A stretch of DNA of 6,332 nt from JAAXTX01 sp037139695 (GTDB taxonomy: Bacteria; Patescibacteriota; Minisyncoccia; Moranbacterales; UBA1568). Below the pieces are notes generated by a model that saw only the letters and a list, made by a program, of their open reading frames with translations, had not been told where the DNA came from and did no database searches. The DNA lies in assembly GCA_037139695.1 (NCBI GenBank), contig JBAXFX010000067.1, positions 1-6,332 on the forward strand. Reading direction: 5' to 3'. Of this stretch, positions 6,310-6,332 are shown one piece after another (the first letter of the stretch is position 1; the number at the start of each line of letters is the position of its first letter). The position numbers were made by a program, and so were the translations under genes.

Positions 6310-6332
6310 GGCAAAAAATCCGCTTGCCGGCT
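6310..6332 (-). terminator. Possible edge of a terminator of the upstream gene
   Basis: On the minus strand this reads AGCCGGCAAGCGG, then A and a run of six T, then GCC. A GC-rich stretch running into a T-run looks like the 3' arm of a Rho-independent terminator whose 5' arm would lie beyond the window. A short stem GGCAA (6324-6328) with TTGCC (6310-6314) can also form around the T-run, which would not be a terminator. The truncated edge prevents a decision. Confidence 0.25.

Noticed and set aside
1..6332. Search for CRISPR repeats, insertion sequences, tRNA/rRNA, toxin-antitoxin or defence genes.
   Set aside because: No direct repeat array, terminal inverted repeats, RNA fold or matching protein was seen; almost all bases are accounted for by five housekeeping genes.

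Overview
The window is a compact run of five housekeeping genes, all read from the minus strand. In transcription order (right to left) they are secA, a dCMP/cytidine deaminase-family gene, prfB, ftsE and ftsX. Gaps between genes are 22, 66, 20 and 4 bases, so the block looks like one operon or two overlapping transcription units. The order secA-prfB-ftsE-ftsX is an old bacterial arrangement, also seen in Firmicutes. The deaminase between secA and prfB is the local variation.

The DNA is moderately GC-rich by eye and densely coded. Several protein details suggest a member of the Patescibacteria (Candidate Phyla Radiation), by recall of family features rather than by search. These are an insertion in the SecA motor just before the conserved REAYASDITYGTNNE stretch, an unusually spaced cysteine motif in the SecA tail, and a compact Cys-rich deaminase with the pattern TDKTCCMHAEERAI. 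I place this at phylum level only, with moderate confidence. Three genes end in TGA (deaminase, ftsE, ftsX) and two in TAA (secA, prfB). A full release factor 2 is encoded, so UGA is an ordinary stop here, unlike in the Gracilibacteria/SR1 lineages that read it as glycine.

Layout: positions 6247-6332 are the leader of secA, with promoter-like hexamers and what may be the edge of an upstream terminator. SecA fills 3556-6246. The deaminase fills 3051-3533. The 66-base gap 2985-3050 holds a promoter-like element and a 14-base palindrome. prfB (1886-2984) needs a +1 programmed frameshift at CTT-TGA-C; once shifted it gives a 365-residue RF2 with SPF and GGQ motifs. ftsE (996-1865) and ftsX (62-991) encode the ATPase and membrane subunits of the divisome-linked FtsEX complex. 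Positions 1-61 hold no gene that can be supported.

Functionally the block links protein export (SecA), translation termination (RF2), pyrimidine nucleotide metabolism (deaminase) and cell-wall remodelling at division (FtsEX). I found no mobile element, CRISPR array, RNA gene, toxin-antitoxin or defence module. The most notable points are the autoregulatory prfB frameshift with a weak upstream stimulator, the re-spaced SecA tail motif and the charged N-terminal extension of FtsE. None of these amounts to a new system.
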